From NCBI GenBank assembly GCA_015039365.1, contig WION01000014.1:496001-560000 (forward strand): 64,000 nucleotides of DNA. The letters are read 5' to 3'. The notes beneath the pieces are model-generated. The model was given only the letters and a program-made list of their open reading frames with translations, was not told the origin of the DNA and did no database searches. A program made the position numbers and the translations under genes. The DNA comes from Amanita rubescens. Its lineage: Eukaryota > Basidiomycota > Agaricomycetes > Agaricales > Amanitaceae. Positions 1-11,767 of this stretch are shown one piece after another; position 1 is the stretch's first letter; each line of letters starts with the position of its first letter.

Positions 1-1907
1 TCTGGATACACTGGATATGCTATTGAGCAGTTGCAAAAGCTTTTCTTGGTCAGCGTTGCCTTCAAACTCGTTCAGAGGGCGGACAGCCTGAATATGCTCT
101 TCAAAACATCCGTGTACGTTTATGCTTGCTGTTATTAAACATGACGTTGACTTTTTCTTACCAGCGCGAGTTTGCCAGCAATTTTAAGTTTGGTTGGTCT
201 ATGGGCGGTGTTCTTCATCTTTTTCGCCATCCTGTATCTGGAAGTGTTCGGCATGACCAGGTGGGGCACAGCCGAAACTAGATACCAAAACTACACCTCT
301 CTTGCGAGATCTATCGTGATGTTGATCTTTATGAGCACAGGGTACGTAGTGACTTGCGGATAATGCGGTTAGAGATTCATACATCACTTCAGGGAAGGCT
401 GGAATCAATATATGCACGATTTGTGGGTACATATTTGATTACATCGTCCATCCGTTCTGATGCGTCTTAGCACACTGGAATACCCTCATTGCACTGAAGA
501 AGGAGAAACTGACTGTGGTAGTGCCGCTTGGTCGTTCTCGTTGTTCATTGCGTGGAACTTGTTGAGTATGGTAAGCTCAGTATATTATTCGACTTGCCTG
601 AGCGCTCAATCTTCCTTCTAGTACATCTTTGCCAACTTGTTTACCGGTCAGTATCGCCTGCTAAATTCTTTCTTTGATTACTGAACGAATTCTCAGGTAT
701 CGTCGTGCAAAACTTTTCCTATGTGTTCCAAGCTTCGGGCAGCGGCTCCAAAGCAATTACGAGAGAGGAGATGCGTGCATTCAAGAAAGTCTGGGCAGAA
801 TTCGCTGATCCCAAAACTGGTTACTTGCTTCCGAATAACTTTGGGCGATTCTTCTCCGTATGTTTTCCACGTGCTCGATGTTGTCTATACATACTCACGA
901 TGCATCAAGCGGCTGAAGGGGATATTTGAAGTTCGGATCTATCCAGTTGAAAATAGCGTTGCCAACATTAGATCGTCCTGTCAGGCCGATGAACGGTCGA
1001 AACAGGGAAATGTTGTGGATGGCCTGGATGTCCGTAAACTGGCGAAGAAGCTTAGCAAGATTGATCACAAAGCTATCAGAAAGCGCAAATTAATATACAG
1101 TCGACTCTTCCACGAAGCCCGCATATCACACGAGGGGCAAGGTATATCGTTCAGGGGGATGCTTACTTTGTTGGCTCATCACAAAATTATTGTCGACGCT
1201 GATGCATTGGTGTAAGTTTGAACAGAACTACGTGTGACCGAGCTGACGCGGTTGTGTAGCTTGAAAGATCTTCTGATCCGAACGGAAACGAATAAACTCG
1301 TTACAGATTTAGTCAACTTGGACCTTGTTCGATCTCTGCTCAGAATGCTCACAGTGCGTCGTAGATATACAGAGGAGCGAGATAAGAGAAGAATGGGTAT
1401 GCTTTCATCACGATATGCGATACATTAGGCACTGATAGTCCTATGATGCACAGCTGACATACCCTCAATTATTGTCGATGTCATGCCCAGCACACCACCG
1501 TCCTCTAGCAGAGACATATCCAGTGCCTTGCATGATTTGTCGCCATCCTCCTTTTCTGGAAGCTTTGCGTCAGAGGATCGATATAGCCCGTCTGACGTAT
1601 CTTTTGCTCTGGAAGACGTGACTGGACTTCGCAGAGGCCCGAGAAGAACCAGCGAAATCAGCATGCTGTCTGCTGATCTTGGCTCTCGTTCTCCGTAAGT
1701 TATCGCAATGCTATCTACTTTCGAATTTGACGCGGGTTTTTTTTAGTCGCGTTTCCTTTCAAGAAGATGATCCGCAGACCATTCTATCATCTATCAAAAA
1801 TTCCATGTGGGGAGGTGAGAATAATGCCAACATTGAAATCAACAAGTGCTAATCGTATCTCAGAACTCATGCGAGAAGCTACCGAGGAAGAGGAAAATAG
1901 ATCTTGA
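1..1907 (+). CDS. CCH1: Voltage-gated calcium channel Cch1, C-terminal part (5' end outside window)
   Basis: This is the last part of a four-repeat voltage-gated calcium channel of the plasma membrane, which works with Mid1 in fungal calcium uptake. The window opens in repeat IV. Codons from base 1 read through an S4-S5-like stretch, then S5 ([20 protein letters not shown]), a pore loop with the filter motif TGEGW, and S6 ([20 protein letters not shown]). After S6 comes an EF-hand-like segment ([20 protein letters not shown]), as in Cch1 and CaV tails. Seven or more exons can be joined through 45-60 nt GT-AG introns, for example 111-170. The tail after about base 1430 is Ser-rich and disordered. 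The stop codon is TGA at 1905-1907. It converges on the eIF3a gene, 239 bp away. The family call rests on the pore and tail motifs. The start is not in the window. Confidence 0.9.
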
Positions 1908-2146
1908 GCATCCAAAAAACGGACTACAATCTACCTATTACCATCTCACGATACCCGAACATGCAAGGAACTCATTAATTTATCAATCATACGGTATATG
2001 TAGACTAGTAGAATTTAGACTTAGACCTTTTTGATAACCTTTCGAACAGCCAAGTCATCATGGACGGTAGCATAATCACACCAAATGAAGGCCGATTTAC
2101 AGTTTGAAGTGATGGAAAAAAGTACAATGATAATGCAAGAATGACA

Positions 2147-5100
2147 TCATGACTGTCTATGCCGAGGACGCCAAACACCAGGTTTTTTCTCTGGCACTGT
2201 TTGGAAGCCGTCCTCATCCTTAGCAGGTTCCTCTTTCCTAGGGGGCAGAGCAGAAGATGCTGGTTGAGTAGCGGCAGGTGGATTAGCACCACCGCCGGCA
2301 GCGGCTTGCTGCCTAGCTTCCTCGCGTGCACGCCACCCACCACCGCCAGAGGAAACTGCGGCACTTGCGCCAACTCGTAACCGACTAGTCCTTTCAGCAG
2401 GCGCCGGGCTCTCAGGACGAGACGGAGGTCCTGTAGGTAGAGCACCTCTTCTCCATGTGTCTCCTCCATTTTGAACGGCTGCCACGGGCGCTGGGGTGCC
2501 AAGTGGCTTCCGCTGTAAACCAGCTTTTTCTGCCGCTTTTTCTGCGGCACGTTGTTTTCGGTGTTGTTCGGCCTCTTCCTCCCTCTGCTGCTGTCTCCGG
2601 ACTCTTTCGAGATCGGCAAGACGGTCTGCCTCTCGCTGCCTTCGGCGCTCTGCCGCTTCATCCTCTACCTTGCGTTTCGCCTCTTCTTCTGCAGCTTTTT
2701 TGGCCTCTTCTTCTCTCTGTTGTCGCTCTTCTTTTGCTCTCCGCTCTGCAACGGGTCAGTTTCGATATACTCAATGTAAACTGTTTAACCGAACCTTCTT
2801 CGAGCCGTTGCTCCTCCTCTTCCTTCTCCCGCTTGCGCCTTTCCTCTTCTTCCTGGCGATGCTTCTCCTCTTCCCATGCTTTGACTACAGCCTTTCTCTT
2901 CTTCTCCTTCTCTTCCTCGATCTTTTTTCGGGCCGCTTCCTTCCGCTTAGCAAATTCTTCGCCTTTCTTTGCCAACAACACTTCTTTACGAGCCGAAAAG
3001 TCGTTCATCATCCGAGCAAGGCGAACCTTGGTAGCAAGATCCTCTTGGTGAGTTGTCTTGGAAGATTCCTTCCGAGCCTTTTGGGATGCTTCGAAGGTCT
3101 CGCGATCTGCCTTTTGTTGCTGTTCGTAGTCCTGAGCCAGGAGGGGATGTTCTTCTTTTCTGTATGCACGCTCAATGTGATCTATGCGTTTTGATACGAC
3201 GCGTAAGCGTTCATTTAGCCCCTTCTTCTCCTTCTCAAGCTGTGCCACTTGAATGGTGATAAGACCTTCCGTGTCATAGTTTTCGAGCTTCTGTGTGCAA
3301 CTTATCAGTTAACAATTTCCATGATTTGTGATGCACTTACATCGACATCATTGGCCTTGAGAATTCCCTTAGTTACCAGACTCTGGGCGTACTTCTTGGC
3401 TTCGTCGATCTTAATCGACTCGATCTCTTTTCTGGCTCGTTCCTGTTCCTTGCGTCTCAAGTCTTCTCTTCGGCGCTTCTCTTCCTCCTCTTTCTCCCGT
3501 CTACTGATCTCTGCTCTCCTACTCGTCTCCTCTTTCTCCTTTCGGACGCTGAGCTCGCTGAGCAGCTCTCTTCTCTTAGCCACCAGCGCACGCCGCAAGC
3601 GTAAAGCATGCCTTTCGGCCTCTGCTGCTGCCACCAAAGACTTGAACTTTTCAGCCTGCTCTTCAGGTGATAGAGAAGCCTTGGGCTCAATTATCTCCAG
3701 TGACTTGTGAAGAGTTGTCGCGATCCGGCTTAATCGGGTCCTCACAAACTCCGCCATACTGGGCTGGACGAAACCTTCGCTTGAAGTGCTCGTTTTGGCC
3801 TCTGGGTTAATCCTTGGCTCATCCGTTAAGACGTATGGGTCGTCAACGAAGGTGATACTTCCATCCTTGTGATCAACGCGGATGTTCAGTTCGCCACGCC
3901 TAGCGCAACCCATAATGTATGACGCTAATTGCTCTTCGTCAAATGCGCCCTCAATCCCTGCATCCTTGAGGGGTTTAACCAAGGCATTTAGGTTGTCGAT
4001 TTTGACAGTTGAGTAGACTTCGGAAAGCTGCAGGAATAGTCGTGAGAGGAGAGCTCTCTGGAGAAGAGATAGATATGGAGCATATGCTTCGTCGGCGGAC
4101 AGTTGTTGGAGAAGGGGTGCAACAGAAGTGCAAAGAGTAAGAGGATCGAATGTGACTTCAAGGATGTTGTATAATGACTTGATAGTTGGAGGAGATAGTT
4201 TCAAGACGTCTCGGGAAAGCTACAAGGACATGAAAAGACGGCATATGGTGGCAACGATAAAGAGCTCACCGCGTCCTTGAGCAACCCTGCGCGGGTTGGC
4301 ATCTTAGAAAGGCCAAGCAGAGCAGTGAGGCGGGCATTTCGACCCTTCAACCCATCTTGATCTTCGAGTTGGAGACCGACAGGTACCGCTAGGGCGCTAA
4401 CGAGGACCTGACCAGCGAGCCTGCTCAGCTCTTCCTCTGATTTTCCCCCAATAGACATGACAATTGAATAGTATCTGCTCCAGGCAGCGGCATGATAAAG
4501 CGCGTTACCGCTCATCAAGAATATCTTGGTGAGCTTTTCGTAGTAGTTCGCCATCATCGCAGGCCGTGGGGCCTTTTTCGCCATCGTCAACAAGTTATGC
4601 ACATCCTCCACTGATCGGAAGGCTTCCTGCCAAAGCTCCAGTTCAACAGATGTATTCAGCTGGGCGAAGCGAGTGTCAAGGTGACGCTGTAGCGTATCGG
4701 GGTCAGAGAGGTTGATTGCATGGGGTTGATTAGGATATTTTGCGATATTCCCGAGATGCAGCCGCAAGGTCTCGCATAGACGTCGGAATTCGACTTTTCT
4801 GCTGTATTTAAGGCAAAACTTAAATGCCTGTTGAGCGATTTGCTGCCAACCGGATCAAGATATGTAGAGTCAGGGTTACTGATACACTCACCTGGTATAT
4901 CGTCTCCAATCTGGAGTTGTTTTTTAATGTCTCCAGCGAAGTCCTATAACTCTCCCACAAAAACTTTAGCCAGGGTGTGACCAGAGCACGGTCGGTGCGA
5001 TCTTTATTTTGGTCACCGCTAACGGCGCCGAGTAAGATGCTTTCTGGGGTCTCGCTGGCTTCCAAATCATCGACATCCACTGCAGATTTCACAGCCGCCT

Positions 5101-5419
5101 TTTCCTGTGCATCACGAACTTTTGCATCGGCCAACTGAACAAATCGAGTGATGACGGCTTCTATGCTTTGCACATTGAGATTTTGAGCGATATTCTTGTA
5201 TTGCATCAGGCCTTCCTTTGCTGTTCGCCCTTTTCGCAATTCTACGCAGAGTTCGATGAAGCGGTGCGTAATCGGTTCCAAAGAGGTTAAAGGTGTGGAT
5301 CTAAAACGCTTCGATGCGAACATTTCCGACAATGACTGCAATGCCGCATGAGTCTGGCCGACAGAGACAAGCCCTTCGGCTTGCTTGAGCACCGTTTCGG
5401 GTTTTGAGAAGGGCGCCAT
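2147..5419 (-). CDS. TIF32: Translation initiation factor eIF3 subunit A (Tif32)
   Basis: This is the largest scaffold subunit of eIF3, which binds the 40S ribosome and organises the pre-initiation complex in the cytoplasm. The N-terminus [20 protein letters not shown], followed by helical repeats ([40 protein letters not shown]), is diagnostic of eIF3a. The middle (about 3300-4200) carries the PCI-type region, with a strand-rich segment reading [20 protein letters not shown]. From about 3250 down to 2650 the protein becomes a long, highly charged Lys/Glu/Arg coiled coil. The last exon ends in an Ala/Pro/Gly-rich tail, [11 protein letters not shown]. At least five introns are evident, for example near 3300, 4205 and 4790. 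The start was chosen because it gives the conserved MAPF N-terminus. The gene converges on CCH1. Confidence 0.93.
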
Positions 5420-6040
5420 GATGACTGGAACACGGTTATAAGAGGTTTATTTGAGTGAAAGGGAGATTACTGGAATGAAACGGGATTCGTAGGGCGCCCG
5501 ACTTCCGCTGATGGTGGTGATTTGACTCGGTCGGCTCTTCAGCGATACACTCGCCGCTGTGTGTACGCCTGCAAAAATTAGGTTTTGCTTTAGGGCAGGC
5601 TGCTCGGTACCGTCGCGGCGTTCTCCGTATTACATAACAAAGCCCGATCGCCCCGCTTTCGCTACATACATCAATCTACTCGCATATCTCGTTTTTCCCC
5701 CACCACCTCATCCCAGCCCCCCACAATGACGCTCAATTAGACCTCCAGTCCTAAAAGAGAATGCCACTAAGAAACAAAAAAACAACTAAAAACTCACCTG
5801 ATCGCCTCGCCAAAATTCCTGTCCTGTTATCTTGAGCTTCGTCCAGTATGTTCCAGGGAGCAATGGATGGAATAAAAGAAAAAGCTGCTCATTGGCGACA
5901 ACCGGTAGGACACAGCTTCTGAGGCAAGAGGGGTGTATTTGAAAGATGTCACGCGCAATTGCGCATGCTCCCAACTTCCAAGGGACGCTATTCCTCCGCG
6001 GCCAGTCTATCCAGGAAGTGGGAGAGACACGGGATGTCAT
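5420..6040. other. Intergenic region upstream of eIF3a
   Basis: This stretch holds the 5' leader and promoter of the eIF3a gene. The segment around 5600-5720 is pyrimidine-rich on the plus strand, with runs such as a Ctt/Ccc tract near 5690. I see no convincing coding exon, tRNA or repeat here. Confidence 0.5.
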
Positions 6041-6059
6041 TGTCTTCCTGTCGAGCTTA

Positions 6060-6600
6060 TTGCCACTTTTTCTGACGGTCCACGACACACAGTGACCTGG
6101 GTGGGAGCTCGAATTAAGTGAGATTTCAGCTGCATTTATCATTGAAGAAAACAACTTCCTACTTATGATGACTTGTTCAAACAAATTCGGGGGGGATGGA
6201 ACTTCTGCTTTCCATGCTTCAATTTCGATTCTCCATGTCAAGTTAACGAGGACATCCGATGATAACGAACGCTCGAGAACTTGATGTTGCTGCACGTAAT
6301 CGGCCATATCTGAGCTGGCATCTCCCATTTTTCCCAATAAAGTTGAGCCTGAAGGCGTCGTGTGAGTTCATAGAACGTGTTAAGAACTATGACAGCCTAG
6401 GGAAGGCTTCATACCAAGGTCACGGTTAATAATTTTACGCCAGTTATAGAAGCTGAAATGACTGTCCAGTGTGTCGCGGCGAAATCCAGGCCTCATTTCT
6501 TTTGTGCTGCTCGCCAGCGGGCCAACTTCCGCCTAGCCTTGTTCTGGAGCCCCGCCATCTGTGCGTCCAACGCTGTAGTTGAATGTGTATCTTGTATGTC
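6060..6600. repeat. Dispersed duplicated block, copy A (sister at 16305-16745)
   Basis: This stretch aligns by eye with 16305-16745 in the same orientation, about 10 kb away. Shared landmarks include ctgggtgggagctcgaa, the run gataacgaacgctcgag followed by ttgatgttgctgcacgtaat, and cgaaatccaggc. Copy A carries about 70-77 extra bases between 6383 and 6460 that look like an intron on the minus strand. Divergence is moderate, with many substitutions and short indels, so the duplication is not recent. No terminal inverted repeats or target-site duplications were found around it. It overlaps the unrecognised genes annotated at both places. Confidence 0.75.
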
Positions 6601-7635
6601 GCAGGCAGGTGATCCCCGTTGATGACAGGGAAGTCGGGTCTATTCACTGAAGTCGGCATTTGATATTCAATGAACACTGGCATGCAATTAGAGTGAAGGA
6701 AACATAAGGCACACCTCGGCTGCAAATCTGGCCCAACGCTTCATGTTGTGACGCGGTGATTTCAGTTTGGTTTTGACTGGAGACCTTTGCTTATGTAACG
6801 GATCGCATCAAGAATGACAGGCCGATCGCCCGTTTTTACGCCTCCTCGGCGGTTTTGAGTGTCTAGATAAGAGAGATATGAATAGCATACAGCGTGCTAC
6901 TCCTTTCGAGCTCAGGTCCAGGCTCCAGCCTCTTCCTGTGCACAACGACATGACTCATACGAATCGACATTTCTCATGGCAAGTCACCGATCACCAGCGG
7001 TGATAGTCAAGACAGGGTAGAGGCCAACATTCCATGAACGGCACGCCCAAAATTTGCTCGTGCAGCCCTCTGGATCTTGGGCGGTAAATACGGGGGATCG
7101 CAGCTGAGGCAACATCGGTTAGTCAGGCCTTGAAGCTTGATTGTCTGATGACGATACACACCCTGCATCAACAAACATCTCTTCCAGTCCCGATAATAAT
7201 CTTTCGATAGGTATAAAATCATATTCTTTACTTGTTCTACGGCCTCATCTAGTAAAGGCAGGAGTCGAGAGGGAAGAGAGCTTGCTGCGCAGGACGATGG
7301 CCGTGCTGGTGATGGAGCGATCTTTAAAACGTGGCCGGTTATACATACGAGAAAATCGAAGTTCAAGAAAAGTCTTATTGTCACTGTTCTCCGGTTTGAG
7401 TATTTATATTTGAGGGCGTCGCGTAATTGGGCTGCCGCTGTGGCAATGGGCCTATCGAAATCATAAGTAACTTTGCATTATTGGGGACACATATACTTAC
7501 CCGCAGACTGGCACCGCCATAACCTTTGGTCATCGTAGCTAACAGGCCGGCAAGCGGTCTTGACTTCCGTCCTAGGTCAGGTATCATGATGAAAGGGGCA
7601 ATGAGAACAACATCAAACACTGTCACGTTCCTCAA
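6440..7635 (-). CDS. Unrecognised minus-strand gene or gene remnant, part duplicated at 16.3 kb
   Basis: I do not recognise the product. Several coding-like segments follow one another on the minus strand. Around 7200-7430 the frame reads AAQLRDALKYKYSN and then LPLLDEAVEQVKNMILYLSK, a helical sequence with normal codon use, and 7381-7635 is open. Around 6440-6510 and further down to 6050 the sequence is the sister of the block at 16.3 kb. When a 77-nt GT-AG intron-like segment is removed, it reads LNTFYELTRRLQAQLYWEKW, against VNTFYELTRYRQAQLYCEKW in the other copy. A TAG stands where the other copy has TTG just before this exon, either as a nonsense change or as a splice acceptor. No complete gene model could be built, so this may be a pseudogene. 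Confidence 0.35.
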
Positions 7636-7691
7636 CCCCTACTACTCAACTTCTCGTTGAGTCGTTCTTTCTATTTCTCGCCGCGTTATCA

Positions 7692-8657
7692 ATGTCTGGA
7701 AACCATTCGCATCCGAGCTTCCACATCCTATTTAGCGATCCTTTAATTCACAAGAATGTACCTGCTCGTAGGTGGACTACAGGAGCTGCCCGTGACGTGG
7801 CAATCACCGCGATCAGGTCACACCTAAGCGACTCACTCCCCGACGCCGTGATGCCCCCTGCCAATGAGGTGAAAATCTACAGAGGTAATCCCATCTTTTT
7901 CTTCTACTTTCATACCTAAACAATCTTGACAGAGCAATCGGAAACAGGCCCACCAACTACTCTAATACGAAACCTCCGTCCAAGCACAGAAGGTGATTTC
8001 CTGGCGCTTGTTCCCCCACCAGCGAATACGAGTCCAGTTGGATTTGGTGCCCTTGTCGCAAAACTCAACAATGAAATCGAGCAAATGAAAAAAGACTCAG
8101 AGGCTACCAAACAGAAACTGCTCGAACACGAGCAGGCACTCGTGGATCTTCGTGCGCAGCAAGCCGACACCTTGAGTTGGATGGTAATTGGGGTATGTCT
8201 ATCATCTTTGATCATTTTAGGAGACAACAACATTTGTTGGCAGGATGAGGGCATTTTAGACCGAATCATGTTGAGGAATTTGTTAGATAAGGCACAAACA
8301 GCACTGGCGGATGCATGTGGCCTGAGGGTAAACAATCAGGAGCCCACCTCATGGAATTGGAGGTCCCAATTCACCGGGATCACGCTGGCGGATTGCCTAA
8401 ACAAGGCAACATCACTATTACAGGGTTCGTCCCTGGAAAGTCCACTCATCCGGCAACTCTGTGCCTCGAAACGCACCCTCTTGATACTTCTAGAAAAATC
8501 AGAGATCAGGAGGGAAGGAGACAAACTTGCACACGAGGAATTGATAAATGTGCAACGCTATACAGCTGCAATCAAATGGCAGCAATCCCAATCAGACCCG
8601 GAGAAGTCCCAGGTGCTGAAGCTACTGCTTCAGGTTGTCAAGGATTACAAGCAGTAG
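7692..8657 (+). CDS. Hypothetical coiled-coil protein (288 aa, three exons)
   Basis: I do not recognise this protein. Exons 7692-7884, 7933-8192 and 8244-8657 join in frame through two introns of 48 and 51 nt with good GT and AG ends, giving 288 residues. The first about 75 residues are mixed and include an Arg-Trp segment. A heptad-like helix follows (LVAKLNNEIEQMKKDSEATK, then KLLEHEQALVDLRAQQAD). The C-terminal half is helical with LLDKAQTALADACGL and ends in LLLQVVKDYKQ. There is no signal peptide and no membrane segment. The ATG at 7692 is the first in frame and gives a continuous model, which makes expression plausible. The function is unknown; a structural or scaffolding role would be a guess. 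Confidence 0.65.
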
Positions 8658-9040
8658 TTCATGGATGAGTAGGACCTTTAGATTACAACTGTATTACCTG
8701 TGATACCTCAACATACTACACCCATTATTTAATATTGTACCTTTTTTGGAAGGCCTCATTTTTGGGCTTTAAGATGCTCTCCGGCCGGGAGGAAGTTATC
8801 AAAGCCCATGTATTTGTAATTCGTAAATTAGAAGTAGAATGAACAAGAATGATTTTTTGGGCTGTGAGCGAAACAGCGCTCTTGAACGGCAGGGTGTCCA
8901 TTTGAACATTTGAACGTCAGTTACCACATTCCGATTCGACGCAATAGCCATTAAAGGTCACTTTATATGTAAATAATGTACGCGACACTGTATGTGCGCA
9001 CCCTAATTCAATGGGGCTATGTTCGAACTCTGAGAGTGCA
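8658..9040. other. Intergenic, nothing recognised
   Basis: This is the AT-rich flank after the coiled-coil gene, containing its probable 3' UTR. No coding frame, tRNA or repeat was seen. Confidence 0.5.
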
Positions 9041-9766
9041 CTAGTTTTTGTTGTGAGCTATGGCAATAATAATGTTAAACGATATCTATATGCGGCCCGG
9101 GTGTCAGAATAGTGCGCAAAAGAATATGCGGAAAACTCACTCCGATATGAGAACCTTTAGTCAGTAACTCTTGAAGATGCATAGCAAGCGGTGATATCTA
9201 ATCATAAGTAAGGATACGACAACACGAATGCGCACAACTCTCACCTACCTTGGAATTCTGATGCCCAGCCGCATCTGCCTCTCCGCGCTCCCCAAGCGCA
9301 GCAACTAATGACATCCCCTGACGCGCTTGAACGCTGGTTGATACTCTGCGTCTCCCTCATCCCTTCCTTACCCGCAACGACTCCCGGCGCAAAACTGACG
9401 TTCTGCCTCTCGCTACCCCACACCACGAGGGGCTGTAGAGCTGAATGGATCGCATTTTTTGACGTTTCCAACATTGACACCTGTTATGGGGAATACGGAA
9501 TGTGAGCTAAGGAACGCTCGTTGACGAGTGTAGCTGCTAGACTTCGCGATCGAGCGAGAGACGACAAAGTTTTGACCTGAGATGGCAGTGTGAGAGGGAT
9601 AATATATAGTTAGGCTCGTGACGCGTGTTGCGCCAGCCGCCGGACCGTGCTTGATCCCGTGTTTCTTCTCTGCTGTCGAGTTTGCGGGATCTAAGACGTC
9701 ACGTAAAGTTTTGTTATAGTAATGGATTGGATGAGTCGAGGATATCGTGAAATTTTTGGAATACAT
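9041..9766 (-). pseudogene. Possible broken minus-strand gene of unknown family
   Basis: Three segments look like exons. The first, near 9370-9490, reads SKNAIHSALQPLVVWGSERQ. The second, at 9255-9345, reads GMSLVAALGERGEADAAGHQ and ends at a good donor (AAG|GTAGGT). The third, near 9150-9200, reads ISPLAMHLQELLTKGSHIG and ends at a donor GGA|GTGAGT. A short last exon could stop at 9041. The first and second segments are in different frames, and no intron long enough to be spliced lies between them, which suggests a frameshift. I do not recognise the family. The call rests only on reading-frame texture and splice-like signals. Confidence 0.28.
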
Positions 9767-9976
9767 ACGTACAATCTCAATGTGCTACCATCCTTTAGTA
9801 CTTTAGTCTTCATGGACCGGAACGCCTGCTCTACTGCTCTTGGTATCATACTGACTGATGTTTCGGTCTATGAGTACCATCAATAAGTAGCGCTCCGAGT
9901 AAAGCTGGTGTTTTGCTTACCGTGCCTCCATAGATCCGTGGCGGCGGCAACGTACACGATGATCGCACATGACACG

Positions 9977-10781
9977 TCACTCAACGCCAGCGCGCGAGGC
10001 CAGGGCGCTACTATGTGAGTTCCTCGTCTCTCTTTTCATTCTCGCACGCATCTGTTCCCCTTTCGGCCGTGTCTTTGATTCACCTTCTCTTGATTCACCA
10101 TTCGAGATCGGGACAGGTGAGCGCGGGACGAGACAGACAATGACGCTTGTTTCGTTCCTAAAAGGAACATAAGCCAAATCGTTGACATATTTCATTAACC
10201 TCTTGTCGACATTACACCCGTTCGATAACAAGCGGGTTAATTCCGATTTCCGCTTTATTCTCATCCATGCAGGAGGCGTTATGCGTGGCACTTGATTGCA
10301 ATACATGAGCCATTCCCAACGTTCCTCAACTGGCAGAAAAATGATCTCAAGGGGATGCGGGAACGTGGACAAATGGAGACACAGTTTCTCCACATTCTCT
10401 CGAGAATTCGAACGTATGCAGATCCATCGTTTTCCACCGGGTGGCAAAAATACCCCATTGGCCCATTGGGGTCGCACCTTGAGACGATCTTGGAGAAGGA
10501 TGACGCTCTCTTCTTCTGCTCTATCCTTCAACATTGCCTAGTTCATGGCGAAACAAGAGAAGTTGAGATAAACTTACTCGCACTCGAACTCTCCATAGAC
10601 CAGTATCCTCTTCCCTCGGCATCCGCATCACATACTCGGCCAACCTGGCGATCCAGTCATTTTGGACGATGTTCTCCAGGGCAGACTCGATTACATCCTG
10701 AGCCCGGGAGATCTGCGCCTCGTATCGATTAATCACGTCCTCCAGGCGACGATCCAAAGGCCTTCTGCTACTACTAGCCAT
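9977..10781 (-). CDS. Hypothetical two-exon protein with N-terminal helix
   Basis: The ATG at 10781 opens MASSSRRPLDRRLEDVINRY, followed by a strongly helical segment (ISRAQDVIESALENIVQNDW). Exon 1 ends in a perfect donor, CGA|GTAAGT. After a very short intron of about 40 nt the frame continues with AMLKDRAEEESVILLQDRLK, and it stays open without a stop for about 185 codons down to 9977. The first about 90 residues look well conserved in composition. The rest, rich in Arg and Pro, is less convincing, and a further intron may begin at GTGCGA near 10477. No signal peptide or membrane segment is seen, and the function is unknown. Confidence 0.42.
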
Positions 10782-10844
10782 CGCTGGTGACGGAGAAGCA
10801 CAGAGTCATCATCAGTTCCCTTCTTATAACAGAATATATATATC

Positions 10845-11100
10845 CAGGCACTTACAATAAGCATGGTTGTATTCTTCTGACAATTCCAAGTTCTCTTCGT
10901 CGTGTCGTCGTCGTCATTAATGAAGCCATCCTCTCCCGTTCATCCGATATCAAAATCAATATAATTTTTTGGCGTAGCAAGATACCGTCATTATTCGAAT
11001 CGATTGTCTCTCCGTCTCCAGGTCCACCCTCCGAGGCTTCTATGTCAAGGAAATGCCGGACGTTTGTCTTGAACTGCGTAAGCATTGGGATCCCGTAACA
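10845..11100 (-). other. Acidic coding-like remnant
   Basis: On the minus strand an AG-flanked segment reads KTNVRHFLDIEASEGGPGDG followed by Asp/Asn-rich sequence, and after a possible intron an Asp-run followed by Thr/Lys. The pattern of RxFLDIEA then an acidic tract resembles acidic N-terminal regions that recur in agaric repeat families. That resemblance is an impression, not a match. No start, stop or full model could be found. Confidence 0.2.
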
Positions 11101-11390
11101 ACGCGACGCCGCATACCATAAATCTTCGTTTCTTGCTCATCTCATCCTGGACAGGGCTGCGAGGTCTCTTGCCACTCTAACATGTCTCGAGCACGTTTCT
11201 GGTGTAAAAAATCACCGCTCTAACCTGCGCATCCAGGTCTGGAATGGGCGGTCGTGTTTTAGGTCTGAAGACTCACCGCGTCAGGAAGCTCGTCCGGAGA
11301 AGCTCGTCAACGATTGCGGAAGGGGGGTTACTTAATACTTTGACCCAAAGGCCGTGTGAAGCCCCGGCCGCCCCGACATTCCACTGTAAT

Positions 11391-11583
11391 CAATTGCTTC
11401 ACCTGCGTTCCACGCGTAGCATCAGGTCACATCTCCGTTTGTCTCTCGACGGCAGCAACCGCCTCACCTACATCAGCCTACATCCTCCTACATCCAATGA
11501 TCAAATTGCTTCACCCGCGTTCCACACGTAGCATCAGGTCGCATCTCCGCTTGTCTCTCGACGGCAATCGCCTCACCTACATC
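11391..11583. repeat. Two-copy tandem repeat, period about 112 bp
   Basis: The unit from 11391 (aattgcttcacctgcgttcc onward) is repeated from about 11503 (aattgcttcacccgcgttcc onward). Both units contain gcatcaggtc, atctccg, tgtctctcgacggca and cgcctcacctacatc. The units are nearly identical, with a few substitutions and one small deletion in the second. The repeat ends about 90 bp before the TATA box of the small secreted protein gene. Confidence 0.85.
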
Positions 11584-11671
11584 CAATGATTCCAATCACG
11601 GGTCTGATGATGAACCTGCGCACATTCCCTAGCTGCATCGCAACCATCATGGGCTGCCGCTGCGGGCAGCG

Positions 11672-11680
11672 TATAAAAAG
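11672..11680 (+). promoter_or_regulatory. TATA box of the small secreted protein gene
   Basis: TATAAAAAG lies 88 bp before the ATG at 11768 and is followed by a short leader. The same element and leader, gcgtataaaaag plus tcctcagagcc and cgaaagcaggt at matching spacing, occur on the minus strand at 31.2-31.3 kb. This makes it likely to be a genuine core promoter. Confidence 0.7.
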
Positions 11681-11767
11681 AGAGCACAAATTTAAGAAGT
11701 CTCCTCAGAGCCAGTCTCTTCATTCATACGTCTATTCCCGCATTCGAAAGCAGGTCTTTTGAATATC

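Noticed and set aside
2455..3710. Long plus-strand frames, Ser/Leu/Phe-rich, across 2455-3710
   Set aside because: They are antisense shadows of the Lys/Glu-rich coiled-coil part of eIF3a.
6060..6600. The duplicated block as a transposon end or KDZ-transposase relic
   Set aside because: A loose resemblance of WRIEIEAWKAEVP to transposase C-termini was considered, but no inverted repeats, target duplications or catalytic motifs were found.
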